Source of the DNA: Sphingomonas beigongshangi
GTDB lineage: Bacteria > Pseudomonadota > Alphaproteobacteria > Sphingomonadales > Sphingomonadaceae
DNA length: 64,000 bases
NCBI RefSeq assembly: GCF_016820445.1
Contig: NZ_JADHDT010000006.1
Location: 186,001 to 250,000, forward strand
Direction of reading: 5' to 3'
Position 1 is the stretch's first letter. Every line of letters begins with the position of its first letter. This document shows positions 54,190 through 62,005 of this stretch, piece after piece. Position numbers and translations under genes: made by a program. Below the pieces are notes generated by a model, which worked only from the letters and a program-made list of their open reading frames with translations, was not told where the DNA came from and ran no database searches.

Positions 54190-55386
54190 TCAGGCCGCCA
54201 GGCACGAGGGCCCGGCCGGGCCTGTCGCCTTGTAGGTCAGCACGAACTCGCGATGGCCCAGCGCCTCGGACTTCGTCTCGGCGCCGCCCGCGACGGCTTC
54301 GATCAGCGACACGATCTCCGCACCGACCGCATCCAGCGTCGCGGCCCCGTCGAGGATCCGCCCGGCGTCGACATCCATATCCTCGTGCATGCGCGCATAG
54401 GTCTCCGGATTGGCGCATATCTTGATCACCGGCGCGATCGCCGACCCGACGACCGACCCCCGCCCCGTCGTGAACAGGGTGACATGCGCGCCGCACGCCA
54501 TGAGCTCGCCGATCTCCGCATTGTCGACGATGTTGGGGAACCCGAACTTGGGGTCGCCCGGCGGGACCACGTCGAGCAGGTAGAGGCCGGCGCCCGGCGG
54601 CTGCTGCGCCGGCACGATGACGCCGTTGATCGGGCGCGCGCCCGACTTGGCATAGGCGCCGGCGGACTTCTCCTCCTGGCTGGAAAGGCCGCCCTCGGCA
54701 TTGCCCGGCGCGAAGCTGCCGTATCCCATCGCGCGATAGTAACGCTCCGCCTGCTCCACGGATGCGACGATCGCGGCGCCGACCTCCGCGCTCGCCGCGC
54801 GCGAGCGCATGTGCCCTTCGCAGCCGATCAGCTCGCTCGTCTCCTCGAAGATGCAGGTTGCGCCCGCATCGACCAGCGCGTCGAACGCACGCCCGACCGC
54901 AGGGTTCGCGGTGATGCCGCTCGTCCCGTCCGACCCGCCGCAGATCGTGCCGACCACCAGCTCCTCCACGCCCATCGGCACGCGCACCGCCTGCGCGTCC
55001 GCGGCTGCGCGCACCCGTTCGACCGCCGCCTGCCCCGCGGCGATGCCCGCCCGCGTGCCGCCGGCGCGCTGGATCACGACCGTGTCGTGCGGCCGCCCCG
55101 CCGCGGACAGGGTCTCGGCCAGCGCCTCGCGGTTGAAGCTTTCGCAGCCCAGCGACACCAGCACGACGCCGCCGACATTGGGATGCGTGGTCAACGCCTT
55201 CATCATGCCGAGCGCATAATCGTTGGGATAGCAGCCGGGGAATCCGATCAGCTGGACGCGCGGATCGTTCGCCCCCTCGACGATCCGCCGCGCGACATGG
55301 TGCGCGCACTCGACGAGATAGACGACCAGGATCACGTCGCGGATGCCCTTGCGGCCGTCGCGCCGCTGCCACCCCAGCCAGCTCAT
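54190..55386 (-). CDS. UxaA/GarD-type sugar acid dehydratase, large subunit
   Basis: 398 residues matching the C-terminal catalytic domain of altronate/galactarate dehydratases. Motifs include 'LIGFPGCYPNDYA', 'VSLGCESFNREAL', 'VGTICGGSDGTSGITANPAVG', 'FEETSELIGCEGHM', 'LFTTGRGSVVGSAIAPVIKI'. The cysteines in these blocks suit an Fe-dependent dehydratase. It would dehydrate L-fuconate (or L-galactonate) to the 2-keto-3-deoxy acid. In UxaA itself this domain is fused to an SAF domain, here encoded separately by the overlapping upstream gene. A similar split arrangement is remembered from the Campylobacter jejuni fuc region. Confidence 0.85.
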   Translation of the reverse strand: MSWLGWQRRDGRKGIRDVILVVYLVECAHHVARRIVEGANDPRVQLIGFPGCYPNDYALGMMKALTTHPNVGGVVLVSLGCESFNREALAETLSAAGRPHDTVVIQRAGGTRAGIAAGQAAVERVRAAADAQAVRVPMGVEELVVGTICGGSDGTSGITANPAVGRAFDALVDAGATCIFEETSELIGCEGHMRSRAASAEVGAAIVASVEQAERYYRAMGYGSFAPGNAEGGLSSQEEKSAGAYAKSGARPINGVIVPAQQPPGAGLYLLDVVPPGDPKFGFPNIVDNAEIGELMACGAHVTLFTTGRGSVVGSAIAPVIKICANPETYARMHEDMDVDAGRILDGAATLDAVGAEIVSLIEAVAGGAETKSEALGHREFVLTYKATGPAGPSCLAA

Positions 55387-55685
55387 GCATGATCTCCGTG
55401 CGCATCGCGCAGATGCGCGGGAATGTAGTCGCTTTTCATATTGTGCACATGCACCCAGCCGCCCCGCCTGACGCCGCAGGTCACCGACCCGATCGGCATG
55501 CCGTATTTGAGCACCTTGTCCCCGGTTTCGAGCGGCACCAGCGCCAGCTTGTGGCCCAGCGCCACATCGTCCTCGGCGATCAGGGCGATCCCGTCGACCG
55601 CGATCCGTTCGCCCTTCGTCACGGGGCGCCGACAGACGGCGACATTGTCCTCCGGCGAAAGACGGATCGCCGCATCTATGCTCAT
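55383..55685 (-). CDS. UxaA-type dehydratase small subunit (SAF domain)
   Basis: 100 residues comprising the SAF domain of UxaA: 'DNVAVCRRPVTKGERIAVDG' followed by 'VALGHKLALVPLETGDKVLKYG' and 'IGSVTCGVRRGGWVHVHN'. It binds substrate or the metal site jointly with the large subunit encoded next. Its start overlaps the aldose dehydrogenase stop, and its stop overlaps the large subunit start (4 nt each), so a 1:1 ratio is likely. Confidence 0.85.
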   Translation of the reverse strand: MSIDAAIRLSPEDNVAVCRRPVTKGERIAVDGIALIAEDDVALGHKLALVPLETGDKVLKYGMPIGSVTCGVRRGGWVHVHNMKSDYIPAHLRDAHGDHA

Positions 55686-56752
55686 GATCTGGTCTCCGGA
55701 ACCGGCGCGTCGTCGCGGATCAGGCCCGCCTCGCGCAGATCGCCCCACAAGGCCGGGGGAATGGCGTGGCGGTACAGCGCCAGCGTCTCGGCGGCGCGCG
55801 CGGCACTATCGATGCCAGGGATGACGCTGGCCACCTGCGGATGCGCGAGCACGAAGGCGAGCGCGGCGGCAGCCAACGGCACGCCATGGCGCGCGCACAC
55901 CGACTCGATCGCCGCGACGCGGTGCACCACGTCCGAAGGCGCCTCGCCATAATCGAAGTGCAAGGGGCCGCCGCCGCGCGTGCCCGTCGCCAGGATACCG
56001 CTGTTATAGGGACCGCCGATGACGATCGACGTTCCCGCTGCCGCGCACGCCGGCATCAGGTCGTCGAGCGGCGCCTGTTCCAGCAGCGTATAGCGCCCCG
56101 CCAGCAGGATCACGTCCAGCTGCGTCTCGCGCATCGCGGCGAGGCACGCGGCGACCTCGTTCACGCCGACGCCGAAGCCCGCGATCGCGCCCTCGTCCCG
56201 CAGGCGCTCCAGCGCCCGAAAGCCGCCGCCGGTGGTCAGCTGGCGCCAGTAGGCCTCGCTGGCGTCCCCGTGCGCATAGCCTCCGATGTCATGGACGTAG
56301 AGCAGGTCGACGCGGGCCAGTCCCAGCCGCTGCAGACTGTCCGCATGACTGCGCAGGATGCCGTCGTGGCTATAGTCGTAGCGCGCCGCGAACGGCATGG
56401 CCGATCGAAAGCCGTCGCGCATCCGATCGTCGACCACGGAGTCATCCGGCGCCAGCAACCGACCGACCTTGGTCGACAGCACCACGCCATCGACCTGGCG
56501 CAACGCATCCCCGACCCGCCGTTCGCTCAGCCCGCGCCCGTAATGCGGCGCCGTATCGACGTGGCGGATGCCGGCATCGAGCGCGGCTTGCAGCGTCGCC
56601 TGCGCGTCGGCGTCGGACATCGCACGATAGAGGTTGCCGAGCGACGCCCCGCCGAAGCCGAGCTCGGTGACCGACAAGCCGGTCCGCCCGATCGGCCGGC
56701 GCGCGATTGGTCCGCTCTCCTGCCCCGCCGTCGCGGCCTGCATGCCGGTCAT
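55682..56752 (-). CDS. Aldo/keto reductase-family L-fucose (D-threo-aldose) 1-dehydrogenase
   Basis: 356 residues. The AKR tetrad is visible: Asp and Tyr in 'HVDTAPHYGRGLSE', Lys in 'VVLSTKVGR' and His in 'LLYVHDIGG'. 'TELGFGGASLGNLY' opens the barrel. D-threo-aldose dehydrogenases of this branch oxidise L-fucose, L-galactose and D-arabinose to the lactone with NAD(P). It is the first gene of the eight-gene minus-strand operon and diverges from the IclR regulator. GAGAGG lies upstream of the ATG. Confidence 0.88.
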   Translation of the reverse strand: MTGMQAATAGQESGPIARRPIGRTGLSVTELGFGGASLGNLYRAMSDADAQATLQAALDAGIRHVDTAPHYGRGLSERRVGDALRQVDGVVLSTKVGRLLAPDDSVVDDRMRDGFRSAMPFAARYDYSHDGILRSHADSLQRLGLARVDLLYVHDIGGYAHGDASEAYWRQLTTGGGFRALERLRDEGAIAGFGVGVNEVAACLAAMRETQLDVILLAGRYTLLEQAPLDDLMPACAAAGTSIVIGGPYNSGILATGTRGGGPLHFDYGEAPSDVVHRVAAIESVCARHGVPLAAAALAFVLAHPQVASVIPGIDSAARAAETLALYRHAIPPALWGDLREAGLIRDDAPVPETRS

Positions 56753-56776
56753 TCGCCTCTCACCTGTAAACGCTTA

Positions 56777-56790
56777 TTTCATTAGAAGAA
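56777..56790. promoter_or_regulatory. Candidate IclR operator in the divergent spacer
   Basis: TTTCATTAGAAGAA lies between the aldose dehydrogenase and IclR genes. The similar ATTCATTCGTAAAA occurs at 58499 between the SDR gene and fucP. The shared core TTCATT-MG-WA-R-AA fits a common regulator, most likely the adjacent IclR protein. Confidence 0.35.
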
Positions 56791-56864
56791 CGCCCCCATG
56801 CGGTCAATCGGGGGCATCGCGCTGCGCCATTGTCTTCGCGCCGACGGCTGCCTAGCATCGCGCC

Positions 56865-57686
56865 ATGGCTCGGCGCCCCTCTCCCTCCTCGCAACATCCG
56901 CCATCGGCGCCGCAGGACGGCGACGGCGACCCGCCGCGCTACCGCGCGCCGGCGCTGGAGAAGGGGCTCGACATCCTCGAGCTGCTCGCCCGCGAAAGCC
57001 GCCCGCTCACCGCGGTCGCGATCGGCGAAAGGCTTGGCCGGTCCACCAGCGAATTGTTTCGCATGATCCAGGTGCTCGAATATCGCGGCTTCATCCGGCA
57101 GGCGCGCGAGGGCGGCGGCTATGTTCCGACCGAGCGGCTGTTCGCGCTCGGCATGGAGCAGCCTCCCGTCAAGTCGCTGCTCGAAACCGCCTTGCCGGTC
57201 ATGCGCGACCTGTCGCGGCGTATCGGCCAATCCTGCCATCTGACGATGCGATCGGGCGGGGATATCGTCGTCGTCGCGCGCATCGAATCGTCGGAACAGA
57301 TCGGTTTCTCCGTCCGGATCGGCCATCGTCGGCCGATGCTCGAGTCCAATTCGGCGGTCGTCCACTTCGCCTTCCTCGACGATTTCGACCGGCAACACTG
57401 GCTTGCACAGGCGGAGGCGAGCGAGGACGCGCGGCTGCAGGAATTCCGCGCACGCGCCGAACGGGTCCGCCTCCGCGGCTTCGAGAAAGCGAAGAGCAGC
57501 TTCACCCCCGGCATCACGGACCTTGCCGCACCGATCCTGCGCGGCACGTCGGCGGCGGCCGTGCTGACCGTGCCCTTCGTGCAGACGTACGGGGAACAGA
57601 TGCCGATCGACACGGTGGTGCGCCACCTGCGCGCCGCGACCGCCGAGATATCGGCCGCGCTGCTGCTCGCCGATCACCGCGTCTGA
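56865..57686 (+). CDS. IclR-family transcriptional regulator
   Basis: 273 residues. A Pro/Ser-rich head precedes a winged helix (about 27-90, 'EKGLDILELLARESRPLTAV', 'RSTSELFRMIQVLEYRGFI') and an IclR effector-binding domain ('DLSRRIGQSCHLTMRSGG', 'ITDLAAPILRGTSAAAVLTV'). IclR proteins respond to small organic acids or sugar acids. It diverges from the eight-gene catabolic operon and faces the SDR gene, so it most likely controls the pathway. Effector unknown. Confidence 0.9.
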   Translation: MARRPSPSSQHPPSAPQDGDGDPPRYRAPALEKGLDILELLARESRPLTAVAIGERLGRSTSELFRMIQVLEYRGFIRQAREGGGYVPTERLFALGMEQPPVKSLLETALPVMRDLSRRIGQSCHLTMRSGGDIVVVARIESSEQIGFSVRIGHRRPMLESNSAVVHFAFLDDFDRQHWLAQAEASEDARLQEFRARAERVRLRGFEKAKSSFTPGITDLAAPILRGTSAAAVLTVPFVQTYGEQMPIDTVVRHLRAATAEISAALLLADHRV

Positions 57687-57692
57687 GCGGGA

Positions 57693-58424
57693 TCAGGCCA
57701 TCGTCCATCCCCCGTCGATCGCGTGCAGCTGGCCGGTCGTGTAGGCGCTTTCGTCGGATGCCAGATACAGCGCGAGCAGCGCGACCTCCCCAGTGTCGCC
57801 GATCCGGCCCATCGGCTGGCGGGCGACGAAGGCGGCCCGCGCCGCAGCCGCATCGCCCGTCGCCGCCAAGCGCTCATCGAGGCTCGGCGATTGGACCGTC
57901 CCCGGGCAGATCGCGTTGCAGCGGATCCCTGCGCCCACGTAATCGACGGCCACGGAGCGGGTGATGCCCGCCACCGCCGCCTTGGTCACGCAATAGGCAT
58001 AGCGATTGGCGACCCCGATCATCGGGCCGGCAACCGACGCCATGTTGACGATCGATCCCCCGCCTTTGGCGGCCATCGCGGGCAGGAACGCGCGCAGCAT
58101 ATGGGTGATGGCATGGACGTTGAGGTCGAACGACAGGTCGTAGCCGGCGTCCTCCGTCCGCTCAAGCGTGCCCGCATCGACGTAGCCCGCGCAGTTGAAC
58201 AGGACATCGACGCCGCCCGTCGCCTCGCCGAACGCCGCAATGGCCGCACGGTCGGTCAGATCGAGCACATGGGTGGTGCAGCCGACCAGCGTCGCCAGCG
58301 CCCCCGCGTTGCGATCGACCGCGATCACCGCCGCCCCTTCCCGCGCGAACAGTTCCGCCGCGGCCCGGCCGATGCCTTGCGCCGCGCCGGTCACGATCGC
58401 CGTCTTGCCGTTCAACCGCCCCAT
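57693..58424 (-). CDS. SDR, probable 2-keto-3-deoxy-L-fuconate 4-dehydrogenase
   Basis: 243 residues. 'TGAAQGIGRAAAELFARE' is the NAD-binding motif, 'FNCAGYVDAG' follows, and 'YAYCVTKAAVAGITRSVAVD' holds the catalytic Tyr and Lys. The sequence resembles the BDH2/KDF-dehydrogenase group that oxidises 2-keto-3-deoxy-L-fuconate to the 2,4-diketo acid with NAD. It lies between the IclR and fucP genes and would supply the step missing from the eight-gene operon. Substrate inferred from family and location. Confidence 0.85.
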   Translation of the reverse strand: MGRLNGKTAIVTGAAQGIGRAAAELFAREGAAVIAVDRNAGALATLVGCTTHVLDLTDRAAIAAFGEATGGVDVLFNCAGYVDAGTLERTEDAGYDLSFDLNVHAITHMLRAFLPAMAAKGGGSIVNMASVAGPMIGVANRYAYCVTKAAVAGITRSVAVDYVGAGIRCNAICPGTVQSPSLDERLAATGDAAAARAAFVARQPMGRIGDTGEVALLALYLASDESAYTTGQLHAIDGGWTMA

Positions 58425-58498
58425 CTTGCCTATCCGTCGCCGTCAGAAAACCCCCGCTCCTGTAGCGACCACACGCCGCCCGCGGCAAGGGGAAGTAA

Positions 58499-58513
58499 AT
58501 TCATTCGTAAAAT
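58499..58513. promoter_or_regulatory. Candidate second IclR-type operator before fucP
   Basis: ATTCATTCGTAAAAT is partly self-complementary about its CG centre and resembles the motif at 56777. It lies in an AT-rich spacer between the divergent SDR and fucP genes. Confidence 0.35.
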
Positions 58514-58596
58514 CGCGTTTCACATGATGATTGCTTCTGCTACTTCGCCCTGCGACGCCGAATGCGGCGCGCGCCAGCATGCCTTGGGGAGGATCG

Positions 58597-59802
58597 ATGA
58601 AAACCCGTGCCGCCGCGACGCCGCTCGCTCCCCTCGTCCTGATCGTCGCGCTGTTCTTCCTGTGGGGAGTCGCGAACAACCTGAACGACGTGCTGATCGC
58701 GCACTTCAAACGCCTGTTCACGCTCAGCGACTTCCAGGCAGGACTCGTGCAGTCGGCCTTCTACCTGGGCTATTTCACGCTAGCGATCCCTGCGGCATTG
58801 TTCATGCGCCGCTTCGGCTATCGCGCGGCAGTGCTGCTCGGCCTGTGCCTTTACGGCGCCGGCGCCCTGTTGTTCTGGCCAGCGGCGGGGGCGGCGAGCT
58901 ACCCGGCCTTCCTCGTCGCATTGTTCGTCATCGCCAGCGGCCTGGGTTTCCTGGAGACCTCCGCCAATCCCCTGATCGCCCGGCTGGGCGACGAGGAGGG
59001 CGCCGCGCGGCGCCTCAATCTCGCGCAGGCGTTCAATCCGCTGGGCTCGATCGCGGGCGTGCTGATCGGCCGGACCTTCATCCTTTCGAACGGTGACGAG
59101 CATAGCGCGACCGCGGTTCAGATCCCCTATCTGACCATCGGTCTGGGCGTGCTGTTCTGGGCATTGCTCATCCGCCTCACGCCCTTTCCGGCGGTCGCCA
59201 CCGATCATGACGACGCCGAGGGCCCCGGCGCGGCGGGCGACCTGCTTGCCGTGCTCCGGCGAGGCCGCGTCCAGCTCGGCATCGTCGCGCAATTCTTCTA
59301 TGTCGGCGCGCAGGTCGGCATCTGGAGCTTCCTGATCCGCTACGCCGAAGTCGCGATGCCCGGCACGTCGCAGCGCGCGGCGTCGGACTATCTGACCGCG
59401 TCGCTCGTCGCCTTCATGGTCGGTCGCTTCGGCGGCACCGCGCTGATGGGGAGGATCAGGCCACTGCCGCTGCTGGCGATCTTCGCCGCCGCAGCCGCGG
59501 CATGCTGTCTTGTCGCCACGGCGGTCGGCGGTTTCGCCGGTGTCGTCGCGCTGGTGGCCAGCAGCATCTTCATGTCGATTATGTACCCGACGATTTTCGC
59601 CGAGAGCGTACGCGGTCTGGGCGGGTTGACGAAATCGGCATCGGCGCTGCTCGTGATGGCGATCATCGGCGGCGCGGTCTTTCCCGCGCTGATGGGGCTT
59701 GTCTCGGATGCGAGCGGCACGATCCTCGACGCGATGCTGGTACCCGCCGCCTGCTTCGGCGTCGTCCTGCTGTTCGCGCTGACCGCGCGCCGCAGTGCAT
59801 GA
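58597..59802 (+). CDS. fucP: FucP-like sugar:proton symporter (MFS)
   Basis: 401 residues with 12 predicted membrane segments. 'LFFLWGVANNLNDVLIAHFK' at the N-terminus and 'GLGFLETSANPLIARLGDEE' with 'LNLAQAFNPLGSIAG' are diagnostic of the FucP branch (FHS family), which imports L-fucose, and in some members L-galactose, D-arabinose or other sugars with protons. GGGGAGG precedes the ATG at 58597. It is divergent from the SDR gene and followed by lldD. Confidence 0.9.
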   Translation: MKTRAAATPLAPLVLIVALFFLWGVANNLNDVLIAHFKRLFTLSDFQAGLVQSAFYLGYFTLAIPAALFMRRFGYRAAVLLGLCLYGAGALLFWPAAGAASYPAFLVALFVIASGLGFLETSANPLIARLGDEEGAARRLNLAQAFNPLGSIAGVLIGRTFILSNGDEHSATAVQIPYLTIGLGVLFWALLIRLTPFPAVATDHDDAEGPGAAGDLLAVLRRGRVQLGIVAQFFYVGAQVGIWSFLIRYAEVAMPGTSQRAASDYLTASLVAFMVGRFGGTALMGRIRPLPLLAIFAAAAAACCLVATAVGGFAGVVALVASSIFMSIMYPTIFAESVRGLGGLTKSASALLVMAIIGGAVFPALMGLVSDASGTILDAMLVPAACFGVVLLFALTARRSA

Positions 59803-59833
59803 CCATATGCGCGTCACCGGATAAGAAGACGCC

Positions 59834-60973
59834 ATGACGATCATCGCCTCCACGCTGGACTTCCGCACCGCGGCAAAGCGGCGCCTGCCGCGCTTCCTGT
59901 TCGATTATGCGGACGGCGGCGCCTATGCCGAGGCGACTCTCACGGCCAATGTCGCCGACCTGCAGGCGATCTCCTTGCGCCAGCGCGTGTTGCGCGACGT
60001 ATCGCAGATCGACGTATCGACCGACCTCTTCGGCCGCCGCCAGCCCTTGCCGATCGCGCTCGGCCCGGTGGGAATCGGTGGCATGTACCGGCGTCGCGGC
60101 GAAATCCAGGCGGCGCGCGGCGCGCATGCACGCGGGCTGCCATTCACCCTGTCCACGGTGGCCTTGTGCTCGATGAGCGAGGTGCGAGGCGCCAGCGACG
60201 GACCGTTGTGGTTCCAGCTCTACGTGCTGCGCGATCGCGGGTTCATGCGCGAATTGCTCGCGCGTGCGAAGGCGCAGGGCGCCGAAACTTTGGTCTTCAC
60301 GGTCGACATGCCCGTCCCCGGCGCGCGCTATCGCGATGCACATTCCGGCATGTCGGGCCGGCACGCACCTTTGCGCCGCGCGATGCAAGCCATGGGGAAG
60401 CCGGCCTGGGCATGGGATGTCGGCCTGCGCGGGCGACCTCACCGGCTCGGCAACCTGGAACCGGTGCTCGGCAATGCCAGCGGCATGAACGACTATATGG
60501 GCTGGCTCGGCGCCAACTTCGATCCGTCGATCCGCTGGGCCGATCTCGAATGGATCCGCGCCGCCTGGGACGGCCCGCTCGTCATCAAGGGCGTGCTCGA
60601 TCCCGATGATGCCCGCGCCGCCGCCGACCTCGGCGCGGACGGCATCGTCGTGTCCAACCACGGCGGACGGCAACTCGACGGCGTGCCCTCCACCGCGCGG
60701 GCGCTTCCCGCGATCGCCGCGGCAGTGGGGGACCGGCTGACCGTGCTCGCCGATTCGGGCGTGCGCTCCGGCCTCGACGTGGTGCGCATGCTCGCGCTCG
60801 GGGCGAAGGGCGTGCTGCTCGGGCGGGCCTGGCTCTACGCACTGGCGGCGGGTGGCGAAGCCGGCGTCGTGCAGTTGCTCGATCTGATGGAAAAGGAGAT
60901 GCGCGTCGCCATGGCCCTGACCGGCGTGCGGCGGATCGCGGAGATCGATCGCGACATCCTGGTCGATCCATGA
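59834..60973 (+). CDS. lldD: FMN-dependent L-lactate dehydrogenase (2-hydroxyacid oxidase family)
   Basis: 379 residues. '[20 protein letters not shown]' starts the TIM barrel; '[21 protein letters not shown]' carries the catalytic His and substrate Arg, and '[20 protein letters not shown]' binds the FMN phosphate. It oxidises L-lactate to pyruvate at the inner membrane. That fits L-fucose breakdown to pyruvate plus L-lactate. Relatives also oxidise glycolate or longer L-2-hydroxyacids, so L-glycerate is possible. It lies 31 nt after fucP. Confidence 0.92.
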   Translation: MTIIASTLDFRTAAKRRLPRFLFDYADGGAYAEATLTANVADLQAISLRQRVLRDVSQIDVSTDLFGRRQPLPIALGPVGIGGMYRRRGEIQAARGAHARGLPFTLSTVALCSMSEVRGASDGPLWFQLYVLRDRGFMRELLARAKAQGAETLVFTVDMPVPGARYRDAHSGMSGRHAPLRRAMQAMGKPAWAWDVGLRGRPHRLGNLEPVLGNASGMNDYMGWLGANFDPSIRWADLEWIRAAWDGPLVIKGVLDPDDARAAADLGADGIVVSNHGGRQLDGVPSTARALPAIAAAVGDRLTVLADSGVRSGLDVVRMLALGAKGVLLGRAWLYALAAGGEAGVVQLLDLMEKEMRVAMALTGVRRIAEIDRDILVDP

Positions 60974-60999
60974 TGCCTCGCGGGGCGAGCGAAGGCCCT

Positions 61000-61040
61000 G
61001 CCGCCCGGTTCCGGGCGGCGCCCGACAAGCTCATCTTGTC
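61000..61040 (+). terminator. Tandem hairpins after lldD
   Basis: GCCGCCCGG-TT-CCGGGCGGC is followed by GACAAG-CTCAT-CTTGTC. The two hairpins probably separate the fucP-lldD transcript from the ATP-grasp gene, although no T-run is present. Confidence 0.45.
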
Positions 61041-61096
61041 CGAGCCATAGCGGTGGCCGGTTCCCATTCGCCGGGCAGTTCGGCATGGAGGCTGCC

Positions 61097-62005
61097 ATGA
61101 CGATCGATTTCGCGATTCTTTACGAGCATCCGCAATGGTTTGTGCCGCTGTTCGCGGCGCTGGACCGGCGCGGCGTCCGCTACCGGGCGCTGACGACCCG
61201 CGGCGCTTTCGACCCGGCCGACTCCCAGCCGCCCGCGCCGCTGATCCTCAGCCGGCTCGCCATGTCGGCGTTCCTGCGTGACACCGAGCATCCGATCTTC
61301 TGGGCGCAATCCCTGCTGTCGCGCTGGGAACTGTCGGGCGCGCGCGTGCTCAACGGCACGCCGGCATTGGCGGTCGACACGTCGAAGGCGCGCCAGCTCG
61401 CACTGATCGCGTCGCTGGGCCTGGCGATCCCCGCTACGCGCGTTGTGCACAGGGCCGCCGACGTACCCGCCGCCGCAACCGAGATCGGCTTTCCGCTCGT
61501 CGTGAAGGCCAATATCGGCGGCGCCGGCGCGGGCATCGTGCGTTTCGACGACGCGGAGGCGCTGCACGCCGCCGTCGCTGACAATACGCTGCCGACGAGT
61601 ATCGACGGCGTGCTGCTGGTGCAGGATTACGTTCCGGCGCGCGGTGGCACGATCACGCGCATCGAGACGCTGGATCGCACCTACCTCTATGCGATCGACG
61701 TGGCGGGAGCGGGCGCGTTCGACCTGTGTCCCGCCGATGCCTGCCAGGTGCCGGGCAGCGCGATCACCATGACCGCGGCGGAGCCTGCCGCGCCGCTGCG
61801 TGCGGCGGCCGAGGCGATCGCCCGCGCCGCGTCGCTCGATCTGGGCGGTGTCGAGGTGATGATCGACGACCGCGACGGCACGCCGCGCTTCTACGACGTC
61901 AACGCGCTGTCGAACTTCGTCGCGAAGCCGCTGGACGTGCTCGGCTGGGACCCGCACGACCGGCTGGTCGACCGGATCGTTGCCTGGATCGAGGAGGCCC
62001 GCTGA
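61097..62005 (+). CDS. ATP-grasp (RimK-like) ligase of unknown substrate
   Basis: 302 residues. 'FPLVVKANIGGAGAGIVRFDD' is the ATP-grasp lysine and glycine-rich loop, 'LLVQDYVPARGGTITRIETL' follows, and 'VEVMIDDRDGTPRFYDVNAL' gives the Mg-binding Asp/Asn. Such enzymes join an acyl-phosphate to an amine, as in RimK or glutathione synthetase. Start at 61097 is preferred since GGAGG lies before it; ATG at 61085 overlaps that site. Its stop overlaps the monooxygenase ATG (TGATG), so the two act together. Acid and amine substrates are unknown. Confidence 0.8.
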   Translation: MTIDFAILYEHPQWFVPLFAALDRRGVRYRALTTRGAFDPADSQPPAPLILSRLAMSAFLRDTEHPIFWAQSLLSRWELSGARVLNGTPALAVDTSKARQLALIASLGLAIPATRVVHRAADVPAAATEIGFPLVVKANIGGAGAGIVRFDDAEALHAAVADNTLPTSIDGVLLVQDYVPARGGTITRIETLDRTYLYAIDVAGAGAFDLCPADACQVPGSAITMTAAEPAAPLRAAAEAIARAASLDLGGVEVMIDDRDGTPRFYDVNALSNFVAKPLDVLGWDPHDRLVDRIVAWIEEAR

